A model generated the notes under the pieces. The model was not told the DNA's origin. It ran no database searches and worked only from the letters and a program-made list of their open reading frames with translations. From contig NZ_BMIC01000003.1 in the NCBI RefSeq assembly GCF_014641635.1, forward strand, positions 218,759-282,758: DNA of 64,000 nucleotides. Direction: 5' to 3'. Positions 9,179 through 18,780 of the stretch are shown in pieces. Each line of letters begins with the position of its first letter. Position 1 is the first letter of the stretch. Source of the stretch: Aquaticitalea lipolytica (GTDB taxonomy: Bacteria > Bacteroidota > Bacteroidia > Flavobacteriales > Flavobacteriaceae). Position numbers and translations under genes: made by a program.

Positions 9179-11824
9179 ATGATTAAAAATTATTTAACTA
9201 TTGTAATGATTTACTTTTGCTCTATAGCATTTGTAAATGCTCAGGTTTCTGGTACAGTTGTAGATGAAAACAGCCAACCTTTACCTGGAGTTTCTATTGT
9301 TGTTAAAGGAACATCAACAGGAACAACATCAGATTTTGATGGTAAATATTCCATTAATGCCAATCAAGGTGATGTATTAGTATTTTCTTACGTTGGATAC
9401 AATTCACAAGAACTTACCGTAAATGGTAGTGTTTTGGATGTTTCAATGCAAGCTGGAGTTGCCTTAGATGAGGTGGTTTTGATTGGTAACAGAGCAAAAC
9501 CGAGAACTATTTTAGACTCTCCTGTGCCAATTGACAATATTGGTATTAATGAGTTAACAAGTGGTGGTCAGCCTACATTAGAGGCGATGCTTACATTTAA
9601 AGTGCCATCATTTAATGCTCAGCCACAAGCAATCTCAGATGCAACTGCACATTATGACCCAGCAGATTTGAGAGGATTAGGCCCTAGTAGAACTTTAGTT
9701 TTGGTTAATGGAAAACGTAAAAATCAAAGTGCTCAAGTATATTTAAACAGAACACCTGGTAAAGGTGAGGTTGGAATCGATTTAAAAAGTATTCCTACAG
9801 CTGCTGTTGAGAGAGTAGAAATTTTACGTGATGGAGCTTCTGCGCAATATGGTTCTGATGCTATTGCAGGAGTTATAAATATGGTACTTAAAAAAGATGT
9901 AGATTATTCTGTTTTTAGTACAAAAGCAGGTATTACATCAGAAGGCGATGGATTTAATTTCGCTACAGATTTTAATACAGGATTAACTTTTGGAGATGGT
10001 GGATATATTAACCTTACTCTTGGGTATTACAATCAAGAATTTACAAATAGAGCTGGTACACCAGGGATTGCAGATTTACCTTCAGATGCTAGACCTAACG
10101 AAATTGCTTGGGCACAAAATAATCCAGATTTAGGAATGAAAGTTGGTCAGCCTGATTTAGAAAAAGGTGATTTATTTGTTAATTTATCTCATCCAATGGG
10201 AGAAAACGCTGAGTTTTATTCTTTTCATGGATATACATTACGTACAGGACGAAGCTTTGCATATTACAGAGCTCCTTATTGGAGACGTGATGTTGCAGAT
10301 GCAGATTTTATAACTCGTTCTGAAGATTTTCAAGGATACCAACCAACTTTCGAAGCAAGAATTAAAGATCATTTAAATGTAGGTGGAATTAAATTTGAAG
10401 TAGGTGATGGATGGAATTTTGATACAAGTTTAACTTATGGTAGTAATAGTGTTTCTTATACAGTAAATAACTCGGTAAATAGAAACTATTTAGCAGATCA
10501 TGGAACATCTCCAAGAACATTTAAACCTGGAGGATATAGTCTTAATAATGTTATAGGAAACTTAGATGTATCTAAAGTATTCTCAGACATGATTAGTGGT
10601 TCTTTTGGTCTTGAGTACAAAAAAGAGACTTTCAAAGCTATAGAAGGTGACCCATTATCATATTATGGTTCTGGTTCAGATTCATTTGCAGGTATCAAGC
10701 CTGCTGAAGCTGGCGAGTGGGATAGAAATAACTTTGCTGCTTATGCTGGTTTAGATTTTGATATCACTGAAGATTTATTAATTGGTGTGGCTGGACGTTA
10801 TGAAGATTTCTCTGATTTTGGAGATAACTTTTCTTGGAAAATTAACGGACGTTATAAGTTAGGAGAAGATGGAGCAATTAGAGCTTCTTATAGTACAGGA
10901 TTTAGAGCGCCTACATTACACCAACGTCACTTAACAAATAGCCAGTATATTATTGTTGCAGGTTCATCAGAACCATTGTTACAAGGTACGTTAGCAAATA
11001 ATAATCCTGCTGTACAAGCACTAGGTGTTCCTAACTTATTTGCTGAAACATCTAAAAACTTTTCAGCTGGTTTAACATATAAGTTTGATACAAACTTCTC
11101 TGCATCATTAGACTTTTATCAAATTAAAGTTGATGATCGAGTTTTATTCTCATCTCAAATTGGTTCAGATGGAGATGATACAACAACAAATCAAGTTGAG
11201 CAAATACTTGAAGATAATAACGTTGTTGCAGTACAATTCTTTATTAACGCTGGAGACACTAAAACAACAGGAGCAGATTTTGTGTTAAACTATAGAAATA
11301 TTGAAATTGGAGCTGATTCTAGATTACATACTAGTTTAGCTGCTAACTTTAATACTACTAAAATTGATGCAATTACAACTCCAGATGCATTAGCAGCAAA
11401 TGGGTATAATATCTTTACACGTGAAGAAAAAGGGTTAATTACTAACTCTAGACCAAAATCTAAGTTTATTTTAGCTTTAGATTATGAAGCTGAAAAATTC
11501 AATATAGGTCTATACAATACTTTATTTGGAAAAGTAACTATTACTGCGCCTTCAGGTGGAACAGTTAATGGTGTAGAAACTGCTAATGGTGTTGACCAAG
11601 AGCTGTCTTCTAAATTAGCTACAGATTTAAGTTTCTCTTATAAGTTTACTGACAAGTTAAGCTTAACAGCTATAGTAAATAACTTATTTGATGTTTATCC
11701 TGATGTTACAAAAGCATCTACTAATACAGCACAAGCTGGTTCTCGTTTTGTTTACTCTTCAGAAGTACAACAATTAGGTCAGTTAGGTACTAATTATAGT
11801 ATTGGATTAAACTACAGATTTTAA
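9179..11824 (+). CDS. TonB-dependent receptor with CarboxypepD_reg-like N-terminal domain
   Basis: An 881-residue outer-membrane receptor for TonB-energised uptake. The signal peptide ends near residue 21 (IAFVNAQ). A carboxypeptidase-regulatory-like beta-sandwich follows (about 22-95: VSGTVVDENSQPLPGVSIVVKGTSTGTTSDFDGKY is its typical pattern). The plug domain is about 105-235, with RTLVLVNGKRKN and VERVEILRDGASAQYGSDAIAGVIN. A 22-strand barrel then runs to the C-terminal GLNYRF. No SusD-like partner or sugar enzymes are nearby, so it is not a typical polysaccharide-utilisation pair; the substrate is unknown. Monocistronic, with a strong terminator. Confidence 0.92.
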   Translation: MIKNYLTIVMIYFCSIAFVNAQVSGTVVDENSQPLPGVSIVVKGTSTGTTSDFDGKYSINANQGDVLVFSYVGYNSQELTVNGSVLDVSMQAGVALDEVVLIGNRAKPRTILDSPVPIDNIGINELTSGGQPTLEAMLTFKVPSFNAQPQAISDATAHYDPADLRGLGPSRTLVLVNGKRKNQSAQVYLNRTPGKGEVGIDLKSIPTAAVERVEILRDGASAQYGSDAIAGVINMVLKKDVDYSVFSTKAGITSEGDGFNFATDFNTGLTFGDGGYINLTLGYYNQEFTNRAGTPGIADLPSDARPNEIAWAQNNPDLGMKVGQPDLEKGDLFVNLSHPMGENAEFYSFHGYTLRTGRSFAYYRAPYWRRDVADADFITRSEDFQGYQPTFEARIKDHLNVGGIKFEVGDGWNFDTSLTYGSNSVSYTVNNSVNRNYLADHGTSPRTFKPGGYSLNNVIGNLDVSKVFSDMISGSFGLEYKKETFKAIEGDPLSYYGSGSDSFAGIKPAEAGEWDRNNFAAYAGLDFDITEDLLIGVAGRYEDFSDFGDNFSWKINGRYKLGEDGAIRASYSTGFRAPTLHQRHLTNSQYIIVAGSSEPLLQGTLANNNPAVQALGVPNLFAETSKNFSAGLTYKFDTNFSASLDFYQIKVDDRVLFSSQIGSDGDDTTTNQVEQILEDNNVVAVQFFINAGDTKTTGADFVLNYRNIEIGADSRLHTSLAANFNTTKIDAITTPDALAANGYNIFTREEKGLITNSRPKSKFILALDYEAEKFNIGLYNTLFGKVTITAPSGGTVNGVETANGVDQELSSKLATDLSFSYKFTDKLSLTAIVNNLFDVYPDVTKASTNTAQAGSRFVYSSEVQQLGQLGTNYSIGLNYRF

Positions 11825-11848
11825 TTCTGAATAAATTTATTTAAAATT

Positions 11849-11878
11849 AAGGCTACCTTTTTGGTAGCCTTTTTTTAT
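11849..11878 (+). terminator. Rho-independent terminator after the TonB-dependent receptor
   Basis: AAGGCTACC (11849-11857), five-base T loop, GGTAGCCTT (11863-11871), then a run of T to 11877. Confidence 0.88.
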
Positions 11879-11884
11879 TATGCT

Positions 11885-11892
11885 TAATTTTG
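11885..11892 (+). promoter_or_regulatory. -7 promoter box for pyrD
   Basis: TAATTTTG matches TAnnTTTG and lies 20 bases before the ATG at 11913. No TTG was found at the expected spacing, so only the -7 element is supported. Confidence 0.4.
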
Positions 11893-11912
11893 CTCACATC
11901 TAATTATCACTA

Positions 11913-12935
11913 ATGTATAAATTAATTATCCGCCCTTTATTATTTTGTTTTGATCCTGAAAAAGTACATTATTTTACATTTTCGGCTGTAAGATTTATAA
12001 ACAAAATACCTTTTGTATCTTCAATTATTAAGAATGTTTATCAAGTAAATGATAAAAAATTAGAGCGTAATCTATTTGGATTAACTTTTAAGAATCCTGT
12101 TGGATTAGCTGCTGGTTTTGATAAAGATGCCAAATTGTTTAATGAGCTTAATAATTTTGGTTTTGGTTTTATTGAGATAGGAACCTTAACTCCAAAACCT
12201 CAAGAAGGAAACCCTAAGAAGAGATTATTTAGGCTGAAAGCAGATAAAGCTATAATCAACAGAATGGGCTTTAATAATGGAGGTGTATTTGAAGCTGTTG
12301 AGCGATTAAAGAAGAACAATAATGTACTTATAGGAGGTAATATTGGAAAAAATAAAATTACACCTAACGATGATGCTGTTGAAGATTATATTATTTGTTT
12401 TAATGCTTTGTTTAATTATGTAGACTATTTTGTAGTTAATGTAAGTTCTCCAAACACACCAAATTTAAGAGCGCTTCAAGATAAAGAGCCACTTACTAAG
12501 CTTCTACAAACACTTCAAAACTTAAATAAAGAGAAACCTAATCCTAAACCAATATTATTAAAAATAGCTCCAGATTTAACAAATGAGCAGCTTTTAGATA
12601 TTATTGATATAGTTTCTGATACTAAGATAGATGGTGTTATAGCAACCAATACAACTATTTCTAGAGATGGTTTGCACGATATTAATAAAACTGAGATTGG
12701 AGGTTTAAGTGGAAAGCCTTTAACCAATCGCTCTACTGAAGTAATTAGGTTTTTATCTGAAAAAAGTAATAAAGCATTTCCAATAATAGGAGTTGGAGGG
12801 ATACATACAGTTGATGACGCTTTAGAGAAGCTTGAAGCTGGTGCAGATTTAATTCAACTATATACTGGCTTTATTTATGAAGGCCCTAATCTTATTAAAC
12901 AAATTAATAAAGCACTTATAAAAAAAGAGGATTGA
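11913..12935 (+). CDS. pyrD: Dihydroorotate dehydrogenase (quinone), class 2
   Basis: A 340-residue membrane-associated flavoenzyme that oxidises dihydroorotate to orotate with quinone as acceptor in pyrimidine synthesis. The N-terminal helical extension (about 1-45) that contacts the membrane marks class 2. Conserved pieces are [42 protein letters not shown], and [12 protein letters not shown] carrying the catalytic Ser region. FMN contacts include [23 protein letters not shown] and GVGGI. The stop codon lies inside the palindromic terminator that it shares with the convergent metalloprotease gene. Confidence 0.95.
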   Translation: MYKLIIRPLLFCFDPEKVHYFTFSAVRFINKIPFVSSIIKNVYQVNDKKLERNLFGLTFKNPVGLAAGFDKDAKLFNELNNFGFGFIEIGTLTPKPQEGNPKKRLFRLKADKAIINRMGFNNGGVFEAVERLKKNNNVLIGGNIGKNKITPNDDAVEDYIICFNALFNYVDYFVVNVSSPNTPNLRALQDKEPLTKLLQTLQNLNKEKPNPKPILLKIAPDLTNEQLLDIIDIVSDTKIDGVIATNTTISRDGLHDINKTEIGGLSGKPLTNRSTEVIRFLSEKSNKAFPIIGVGGIHTVDDALEKLEAGADLIQLYTGFIYEGPNLIKQINKALIKKED

Positions 12936-12954
12936 AATTTCAATCCTCTTTTTT
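12921..12954. terminator. Perfect palindrome terminator shared by pyrD and the M43-like gene
   Basis: The stem GAGGATTGAAA (12927-12937) pairs directly with TTTCAATCCTC (12938-12948), flanked by six A and six T. The 34-bp palindrome overlaps the last codons of pyrD (stop at 12933-12935) and works in both directions. Confidence 0.9.
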
Positions 12955-12961
12955 GTTGTTT

Positions 12962-14713
12962 TTAGTTTTTAATAAATGGGATGGAAGTGAATTGATCATC
13001 CTTAAATATTTTTATAAAATACATACCATTGTTTAAAGTACTAGTTTCAATTTTTAAATGTGAGATGTTATTAATCTCTTTAGTATCTATTAGTTGCCCA
13101 AGCATATTATATATTTTATAACTATCTGGTAGATTGCTATTCTGATTTAGTGTTATGTTTAAAATTGAATTTGTAGGATTTGGATAAACACTAATTTTAT
13201 TTTTAATAAAATAATCATCAACACCTAAAGATTGATTAGACATATAAGTTTCTTCTCCAAAGCCATAATCACCTCCAGTTGCTATAACCACGTTTTCAAG
13301 AGTTTTTAACTCGTATGATCCAGTTCCTGATGCACAGCATATACCATCACCATAACTATCACTAACAGTTAGTGTATAACACTCATCAGCTACAATATTA
13401 AAAGTTTCATTAAAAGTTGTAAAATCATGAGTTCCTTCTATGTATGGACCTCCTGAATATAAAACGATATCATTACTATCTTTAAACTCCCAAGTTGTTT
13501 CAGCAGGCCAATTATCTGTTGTTAATGTAAAAAGAAGCTGAGTTGTGTTTATAGGATTAGAACCTACTTCAATAAGTTCGGAATACACTTTTGTTAACGA
13601 ACTTGTTCCATTAGAAATAGTTAAGGTAACATCAAAAACACCTTCATTATAAACATGTGTTGGATTTTGAGTTGTATAATCAATAATATCATCGCCATCA
13701 ATATCCCATTGCCAAGATGTCGCTCCAACACTAGAATCAGTAAAATTAACTGTTAACGAATTACTGCAATCTCTTGTGTAATTTGCATCAAAAGCCACAT
13801 TAAAGCTTGGGCATGATAGATTATTTCTTGACGTTTGAAAAGTTGCATAAATGCGAGCATATTGTTGTGGCGAAAATAAAGTTCTGCACTCTTTTCTCGA
13901 ATACGACATTATGTTTTGAGGGTCTGGTACAAATGTATCACCATTTGCATCTGTATCTGTACCAATATAATTACATGCACCAGTAACATTGCTATATGAT
14001 AATTGAGGATCTGCAGGTGTATCACAAATTAAGTCACCATTAGAATCACAATTAGTTCCGTTTACTAATTCTGTTGTTAATGCAGAATTACTTGGTCCAT
14101 GAGTATGGTATAATGCAAAGAAATGACCCATTTCGTGAGGTAATGTACTACCATTTATCGCACAACCATTATCCATTAAAATAACTTCTGGACCACCAGG
14201 AAAATAGGCATAACCACATAATCCACCACCAGAATCACTACTTGTTACTGTATTCGCAAAGTAAATATTAATAACATTATTTACATTATTTCCACTTGTT
14301 AAAGCACTTTGTTCATTGGTTTCAAAGTCATAATATGTTGAATCATCTATATAGTTTATTCCATCACATAAAAAGAATTCTATATAAGCATTTGCATAAT
14401 ACGCATTCATATTTGCAATTGCATCATTCAACTGAGTAACAGTTAAGCCACCAGTACCAGATGATGTTCTTAAAATATGGGCTTTAATGGGAATAGAGCT
14501 TATAGCTGTTGATGATCTTGATAAAGACTTGTTATAATATTCTTGCTCATATTTTTTAATTTGAGGAAGAAGTCTTTCAAATCGTTCTTGAGCTTCAGGT
14601 GTAGCAACAAAACCGCAAACAGGCTCTACTTGAGAATAACCATTTGAAGAAACTAATAGTGCTATACTTAAAACAAAGAATATGTTTTTAAGAGGTAAAA
14701 ATCTAATAATCAT
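12962..14713 (-). CDS. Secreted M43-like zinc metalloprotease with PKD and T9SS sorting domains
   Basis: A 583-residue protein exported by Sec (signal peptide to about residue 28, NGYSQ) and then by type IX secretion. The protease domain holds the metzincin-type motif LPHEMGHFFALYHTHG (about 193-208) and a Met-turn region NIMSYSRKECRTLFSPQQ (about 268), as in pappalysin/cytophagalysin M43 enzymes. A PKD domain (about 310-395) contains SWQWDIDGDDIIDY and THVYNEGVFDVTLTI. The last 85 residues (VYPNPTNSILNI to IPFIKN) form a type-A T9SS C-terminal domain. The position usually occupied by Gly in HExxHxxGxxH is Ala. Probable role: degradation of external protein. Substrate unknown. Confidence 0.9.
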   Translation of the reverse strand: MIIRFLPLKNIFFVLSIALLVSSNGYSQVEPVCGFVATPEAQERFERLLPQIKKYEQEYYNKSLSRSSTAISSIPIKAHILRTSSGTGGLTVTQLNDAIANMNAYYANAYIEFFLCDGINYIDDSTYYDFETNEQSALTSGNNVNNVINIYFANTVTSSDSGGGLCGYAYFPGGPEVILMDNGCAINGSTLPHEMGHFFALYHTHGPSNSALTTELVNGTNCDSNGDLICDTPADPQLSYSNVTGACNYIGTDTDANGDTFVPDPQNIMSYSRKECRTLFSPQQYARIYATFQTSRNNLSCPSFNVAFDANYTRDCSNSLTVNFTDSSVGATSWQWDIDGDDIIDYTTQNPTHVYNEGVFDVTLTISNGTSSLTKVYSELIEVGSNPINTTQLLFTLTTDNWPAETTWEFKDSNDIVLYSGGPYIEGTHDFTTFNETFNIVADECYTLTVSDSYGDGICCASGTGSYELKTLENVVIATGGDYGFGEETYMSNQSLGVDDYFIKNKISVYPNPTNSILNITLNQNSNLPDSYKIYNMLGQLIDTKEINNISHLKIETSTLNNGMYFIKIFKDDQFTSIPFIKN

Positions 14714-14797
14714 TAGTTAGTAGGTTAAGATTTATTGGGTAAAAATAGCCAAATATTGTTAAAAACAAAGGATTGTATAAATTTTTAGATATCTGAT

Positions 14798-15733
14798 TTA
14801 GTTTAAAATAAGCTTCCTTGAAACAATTGAACCATCAGTTAAACTAAGTTTTAAAACATAAATTCCGTCTTTAAAGTTTGAAGTATTTATTTTAAATTTA
14901 TCTGATTGAGTAATGTTTTTAAAATTACCAACATGTTTCCCTAAAACATCGTATATAGAAGCCAAAGCAACACTATTTGCTCCAGAGGTTTTTATGTTTA
15001 CAATTCCGTAAGATGGATTAGGGTAGATTTCAACTTTTTTCACAGAATTAAAATTCTCAACACTTAATGTAGATGAGTTATAGGTGAATGTTATTGTTGC
15101 CATTTTATTTCCATTAATAGGGAATCCTGTAATCATAAATACTGGTACTGGAGCATTTGGGTTATCTGATGAAGTATAATTAGTACCACTATCTGTACCA
15201 GAATCATAAGCAAAAACATCCAATGTAAATGTATCTTTCCATCCATTATTTATTGCATTATTTCCGGATCTTAAATTTAAACTGTTTACTGCAATAAACC
15301 AATCTGGACTTGGCGCAACCATCGACACTAAAGTTATAAAAGGAAAGTCTTCACTTACTTGTAAACCTGTAAAACCAGCAGTGCTAACTGCTGCAAAAGG
15401 GAAGTCGTCTTGTAATAATTGGTCAGCTCTTCCTGCAGTAATAACTGAATTTATTTCATTAGTAATTGCACCATTATCACCACCTTCAGCTACATTTTTA
15501 ATACCTAAAGTTGCAAAAACACCTAAATCTACAAATTCATTTTCTGTATTATGTGTTGCTCCAATGAGATCAGACCAATGTGCGTTTCCAGGTACTGAAG
15601 TATGATCTGTTGTATTCCATATTGTAGTTATAGATACATCATAATTTGCTACAGATTGCGCAAAAACATTTGACACAATAAGCAATGCAAAGAGAAAAAT
15701 TGGGGTTTTTAAGGTTTGAGTAAAGTTTTTCAT
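14798..15733 (-). CDS. Spondin-domain protein with T9SS sorting domain
   Basis: A 311-residue secreted protein. The signal peptide ends near residue 26 (SNVFAQ). Residues 27-225 match the Spondin_N fold, with PGNAHWSDLIGATH (substrate-like W-S-x-LIGATH core), NEINSVITAGRA and VSMVAPSPDWFIAVNSLNL, the conserved region of that family. The C-terminal 75 residues (KVEIYPNPSYGIVNIK to SRKLILN) are a type-A T9SS sorting domain, so the protein is expected at the cell surface or released. Spondin_N is best known from animal matrix proteins; its bacterial role is unclear, with adhesion a reasonable guess. It lies upstream of another T9SS cargo on the same strand, 84 bases apart. Confidence 0.87.
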   Translation of the reverse strand: MKNFTQTLKTPIFLFALLIVSNVFAQSVANYDVSITTIWNTTDHTSVPGNAHWSDLIGATHNTENEFVDLGVFATLGIKNVAEGGDNGAITNEINSVITAGRADQLLQDDFPFAAVSTAGFTGLQVSEDFPFITLVSMVAPSPDWFIAVNSLNLRSGNNAINNGWKDTFTLDVFAYDSGTDSGTNYTSSDNPNAPVPVFMITGFPINGNKMATITFTYNSSTLSVENFNSVKKVEIYPNPSYGIVNIKTSGANSVALASIYDVLGKHVGNFKNITQSDKFKINTSNFKDGIYVLKLSLTDGSIVSRKLILN

Positions 15734-15840
15734 TTGTATAGAGTTAGTATTGAAATAATTATGTCGAAAATAAGTAAGGGTTACTTACATTTTTTTGCTA
15801 CTTTTTTTAATATTATTTTTACTTAAAAAATAAAGCCAAC

Positions 15841-16467
15841 TTGAACTACGACCTTTTACTATCATTTATACTAGCTACTTCTGCTTTAGCAATTTCTCCT
15901 GGACCAGATAATATTTATGTTTTAATGCAAAGTTTAGTTAATGGGAAAAAGTATGGTATAGCAACAGTTTGTGGGCTAATAACAGGATGTTTAGTTCATA
16001 CTACTTTAGTAGCTTTTGGTGTTTCAGCAATTATAAAACAAAATGACTCACTGTTTTTTATTATTAAGCTTTTTGGAGCATTGTATTTGCTTTATTTAGC
16101 TTTTAATGTCTATAAAAGCGATGCCGAATTGAGTTTAAATTCTAGTAATATCCCTAAAAAAAGTACCACACAATTATTTAAACAAGGGTTTATTATGAAT
16201 GTTCTAAACCCAAAAGTGTCTATTTTCTTTTTGGCCTTCTTTCCTGGTTTTTTATTTAGCACTACGTTAAACACCATTACGCAATTTTATGTTTTAGGGT
16301 TTATTTTTATGATCGTATCGTTTATTATATTCTCTATTATAGCTGTCCTTTCAGGATTAATTTCAGAATATATAAAAAAGCATAAGAATGTAGGTTTTAT
16401 ACTTAAATGGTTACAAATCATAGTATTTGTTGGTATTGCAATTTTCATTTTACTATCAGAAAAATAA
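15841..16467 (+). CDS. LysE/RhtB family amino-acid exporter
   Basis: A 208-residue inner-membrane protein with about six membrane helices. The signature ISPGPDNIYVLMQSLVNGKKYGIATVCGLITG near the N terminus marks the LysE/RhtB family, which exports amino acids or homoserine lactone-like compounds. The start is TTG at 15841: no in-frame ATG precedes it and the next Met (residue 29) would remove the first helix and the PGP motif. It lies 29 bases before the HMG-CoA lyase gene and may be cotranscribed. No lysine riboswitch-like structure was recognised upstream. Confidence 0.88.
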   Translation: MNYDLLLSFILATSALAISPGPDNIYVLMQSLVNGKKYGIATVCGLITGCLVHTTLVAFGVSAIIKQNDSLFFIIKLFGALYLLYLAFNVYKSDAELSLNSSNIPKKSTTQLFKQGFIMNVLNPKVSIFFLAFFPGFLFSTTLNTITQFYVLGFIFMIVSFIIFSIIAVLSGLISEYIKKHKNVGFILKWLQIIVFVGIAIFILLSEK

Positions 16468-16496
16468 TAGTAATTTTACAATCTAATTAAAGCTGA

Positions 16497-17360
16497 ATGT
16501 CAAAGCCAGTAAAAATCATTGAATGTCCTAGAGATGCTATGCAAGGCATTAAAGACTTTATTCCGACTGATAAAAAAGTACAGTACATTCAATCGTTATT
16601 AAGAGTTGGTTTTGATACTATTGATTTTGGTAGTTTTGTGTCTCCAAAAGCAATACCTCAAATGGTAGATACAGCAGAAGTTTTATCAAAATTAGATCTA
16701 TCAAAAACCTCTAGTAAATTACTTGCTATAATTGCCAATACAAGAGGAGCTGAAGATGCTTCTAAACATGGTGAGATAGATTATCTTGGTTATCCGTTTT
16801 CTATTTCTGAGAACTTTCAAATGCGTAATACACACAAAACCATAGCACAATCTGTAGTAACTTTAAGTGAGATTTTAGAGATTGCTAATAAAACCAATAA
16901 GGAGGTTGTAGTTTATATTTCAATGGGATTTGGTAATCCTTACGGAGACCCTTGGAGTGTTGAAATAGTAGGCGAGTGGACTGAACGTTTGGCTAAAATG
17001 GGAGTAAAAATACTATCGTTAAGTGATACTGTAGGAACATCTAATCCTGAAAATATCGACTATTTATTTTCTAACTTAATACCAAAGTACCCACAAATAG
17101 AGTTTGGCGCCCATTTACATACAACACCTAATACATGGTTTGAAAAAGTTGATGCAGCACATAAGGCAGGATGCAAACGTTTTGATGGCGCAATACAAGG
17201 TTTTGGTGGCTGTCCAATGGCAAAAGACGATCTTACTGGCAATATGCCAACAGAAAAACTATTATCATATTTTACTTCTAAACAAAACAACAGCTTAAAC
17301 GCATTAAGTTTTGAAAGCGCCTATAATGAGGCCACAAAAATTTTCACAGCTTACCATTAA
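16497..17360 (+). CDS. Hydroxymethylglutaryl-CoA lyase
   Basis: A 287-residue aldolase-type TIM-barrel enzyme that splits HMG-CoA into acetoacetate and acetyl-CoA, the last step of leucine degradation. The N terminus IECPRDAMQGI holds the catalytic Arg of the PRDGLQ motif (here PRDAMQ). Metal-site features are Asp in the same motif, GAHLHTTPNT (His-x-His) and FDGAIQGFGGCPMAKDDLTGNMPTE, which contains the signature active-site Cys (GGCP). Length is slightly short of the usual 300 residues but complete. Follows the LysE gene closely. Confidence 0.9.
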   Translation: MSKPVKIIECPRDAMQGIKDFIPTDKKVQYIQSLLRVGFDTIDFGSFVSPKAIPQMVDTAEVLSKLDLSKTSSKLLAIIANTRGAEDASKHGEIDYLGYPFSISENFQMRNTHKTIAQSVVTLSEILEIANKTNKEVVVYISMGFGNPYGDPWSVEIVGEWTERLAKMGVKILSLSDTVGTSNPENIDYLFSNLIPKYPQIEFGAHLHTTPNTWFEKVDAAHKAGCKRFDGAIQGFGGCPMAKDDLTGNMPTEKLLSYFTSKQNNSLNALSFESAYNEATKIFTAYH

Positions 17361-17413
17361 TTTTTTATTCTCTTAATCGTTGTTAATTAATTAGTTAGAT
17401 AATCTTCATTTTT

Positions 17414-17438
17414 TTTATTTAAAATAAGTCTAAATAAA
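17414..17438. promoter_or_regulatory. Operator-like palindrome 1, just upstream of the porin promoter
   Basis: TTTATTTA (17414-17421) and TAAATAAA (17431-17438) are perfect arms nine bases apart; with the inner bases it is a 25-bp imperfect palindrome centred on 17426. It abuts the -33 TTG at 17441. The right half, AAGTCTAAATAA, recurs in palindrome 2. Confidence 0.5.
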
Positions 17439-17440
17439 CT

Positions 17441-17470
17441 TTGCAAAATTAAAATGTCCTATTATTTTTG
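17441..17470 (+). promoter_or_regulatory. Consensus promoter of the porin gene
   Basis: TTG (17441-17443), 19 bases, TATTTTTG (17463-17470): a perfect Bacteroidota promoter. The leader to the ATG at 17532 is about 55 bases and contains palindrome 2. Confidence 0.8.
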
Positions 17471-17488
17471 CACTCGAATTAGAAATAA

Positions 17489-17511
17489 TTATTTATAACA
17501 AGTCTAAATAA
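17489..17511. promoter_or_regulatory. Operator-like palindrome 2, in the porin leader
   Basis: TTATTTA (17489-17495) and TAAATAA (17505-17511), nine bases apart, with the spacer ending AAGTC as in palindrome 1. A repressor bound at both sites would bracket the promoter. The half-site shape recalls metal-dependent (Fur/DtxR-type) operators, but this is inference. Confidence 0.45.
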
Positions 17512-17531
17512 AAACAACAACAATCAAAAAA

Positions 17532-18689
17532 ATGAAAAAATTAACCCTACTTTTTGCAAGTTTTATATGCGCAACTTCTTTTGCGCAAACAGTACCAGAT
17601 TCTTTATCAACAAACCCTCAAAATCAACAAAATGCTGCGCAACGTATTCTGTCTGGAAACATTAATAGCGGTGTAACAGTTGGTGGTTATGGTGAGATTA
17701 CTTATAACCAACCTGAAGGAAATAATGGAGAATTAGATGTACAGCGTTTAGTATTACTTTTTGGTTACAAGTTTAATGATAAAGTACAATTTGTAACAGA
17801 AATTGAGTTAGAGCATGTTGAAGAAGTTTTTGTAGAGCAAGCTTTTTTGCAGTATAACTTATCAGATAATGTTAACCTTCGTGGAGGTTTAATGTTAGTG
17901 CCAATGGGAATCGTAAACGAATATCATGAACCAACTACTTTTAATGGAGTTGAGCGACCAAGTATAGATGGAAGTATTGTACCAACAACGTGGAGAGAAA
18001 TAGGTGCTGGAGTTTCAGGGCGTTTTAATGAAATATCTTTAGGGTATCAAGCTTACGTATTTAATGGTTTTGCATCTGTAAATGGTACAAAGGTTTTAGG
18101 TGGTAGTAACGCATTACGTAATGGACGTCAAAAAGGAATTCAATCTACAATAGATTCTCCAAACTTTGCAGCTAAATTAGATTACTATGGCTTACCAGGA
18201 TTACGTTTAGGTTTATCAGGGTATTTTGGTCGTACTCAAGCTGAAGATGATGTAGATGATATAGATGGTTCTTCAGTAGGAATTTCAATGTTAGGTTTTG
18301 ATGCACGCTACGCATACCAACGTTTTACAGCAAGAGGTCAATTTATATATGCTAGCTTAAATGATACAGAAGATTATAACACATTATACTCAACAGATTT
18401 AGGAAGTGCTTTACAAGGTTGGTATTTAGAGGCTGCATATAATTTGTTGCCTACAGATAAACAACAACAATTGTTTGCTTTTGCACGCTATGAAGATTAT
18501 GATACTCATGCCTCTGTTGATGGTGGTTTAGTAAAGAATGATGCTTATAATAGAAACGAATGGACTTTAGGATTAAGCTATAAAGTAGCTCCTGGAGCAG
18601 TGGTAAAAGCAGATTATCAAATAAAAGATAATGCAACCAATGCAGATTTACCAAACCAATTAAATGTTGGATTAGGCGTATGGTTCTAG
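17532..18689 (+). CDS. Outer-membrane porin-like beta-barrel protein
   Basis: A 385-residue protein with a signal peptide (MKKLTLLFASFICATSFAQ). After a short Gln/Asn-rich linker, the sequence from GGYGEITYNQPEG onward alternates in barrel style with Gly and aromatic residues and ends GLGVWF, the C-terminal Phe signature of outer-membrane barrels. The LDVQRLVLLFGYKFNDKVQFVTEIELEH segment resembles phosphate-selective-porin-like families. It precedes the FMN-binding and 4-TM genes on the same strand and has a consensus promoter flanked by two palindromes. Which solute passes is unknown. Confidence 0.8.
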   Translation: MKKLTLLFASFICATSFAQTVPDSLSTNPQNQQNAAQRILSGNINSGVTVGGYGEITYNQPEGNNGELDVQRLVLLFGYKFNDKVQFVTEIELEHVEEVFVEQAFLQYNLSDNVNLRGGLMLVPMGIVNEYHEPTTFNGVERPSIDGSIVPTTWREIGAGVSGRFNEISLGYQAYVFNGFASVNGTKVLGGSNALRNGRQKGIQSTIDSPNFAAKLDYYGLPGLRLGLSGYFGRTQAEDDVDDIDGSSVGISMLGFDARYAYQRFTARGQFIYASLNDTEDYNTLYSTDLGSALQGWYLEAAYNLLPTDKQQQLFAFARYEDYDTHASVDGGLVKNDAYNRNEWTLGLSYKVAPGAVVKADYQIKDNATNADLPNQLNVGLGVWF

Positions 18690-18734
18690 AAACAAAAATA
18701 TTTTTAGAGTGAATTAGTTTTTAATTGTCCTATG

Positions 18735-18765
18735 GCTAAAGGTGAAAAGAAATTTTCTCTTTAGC
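18735..18765 (+). terminator. Hairpin after the porin gene
   Basis: GCTAAAG (18735-18741) pairs with CTTTAGC (18759-18765), with inner GAAAA/TTTTC pairing. The T-run after it is poor, so it may be a weak terminator or an mRNA-stabilising hairpin. Confidence 0.45.
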
Positions 18766-18780
18766 TATTTGGCATTTATG

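Noticed and set aside
15734..15840. A lysine riboswitch before the LysE gene
   Set aside because: The gap is short and AT-rich, without the paired stems of a lysine riboswitch.
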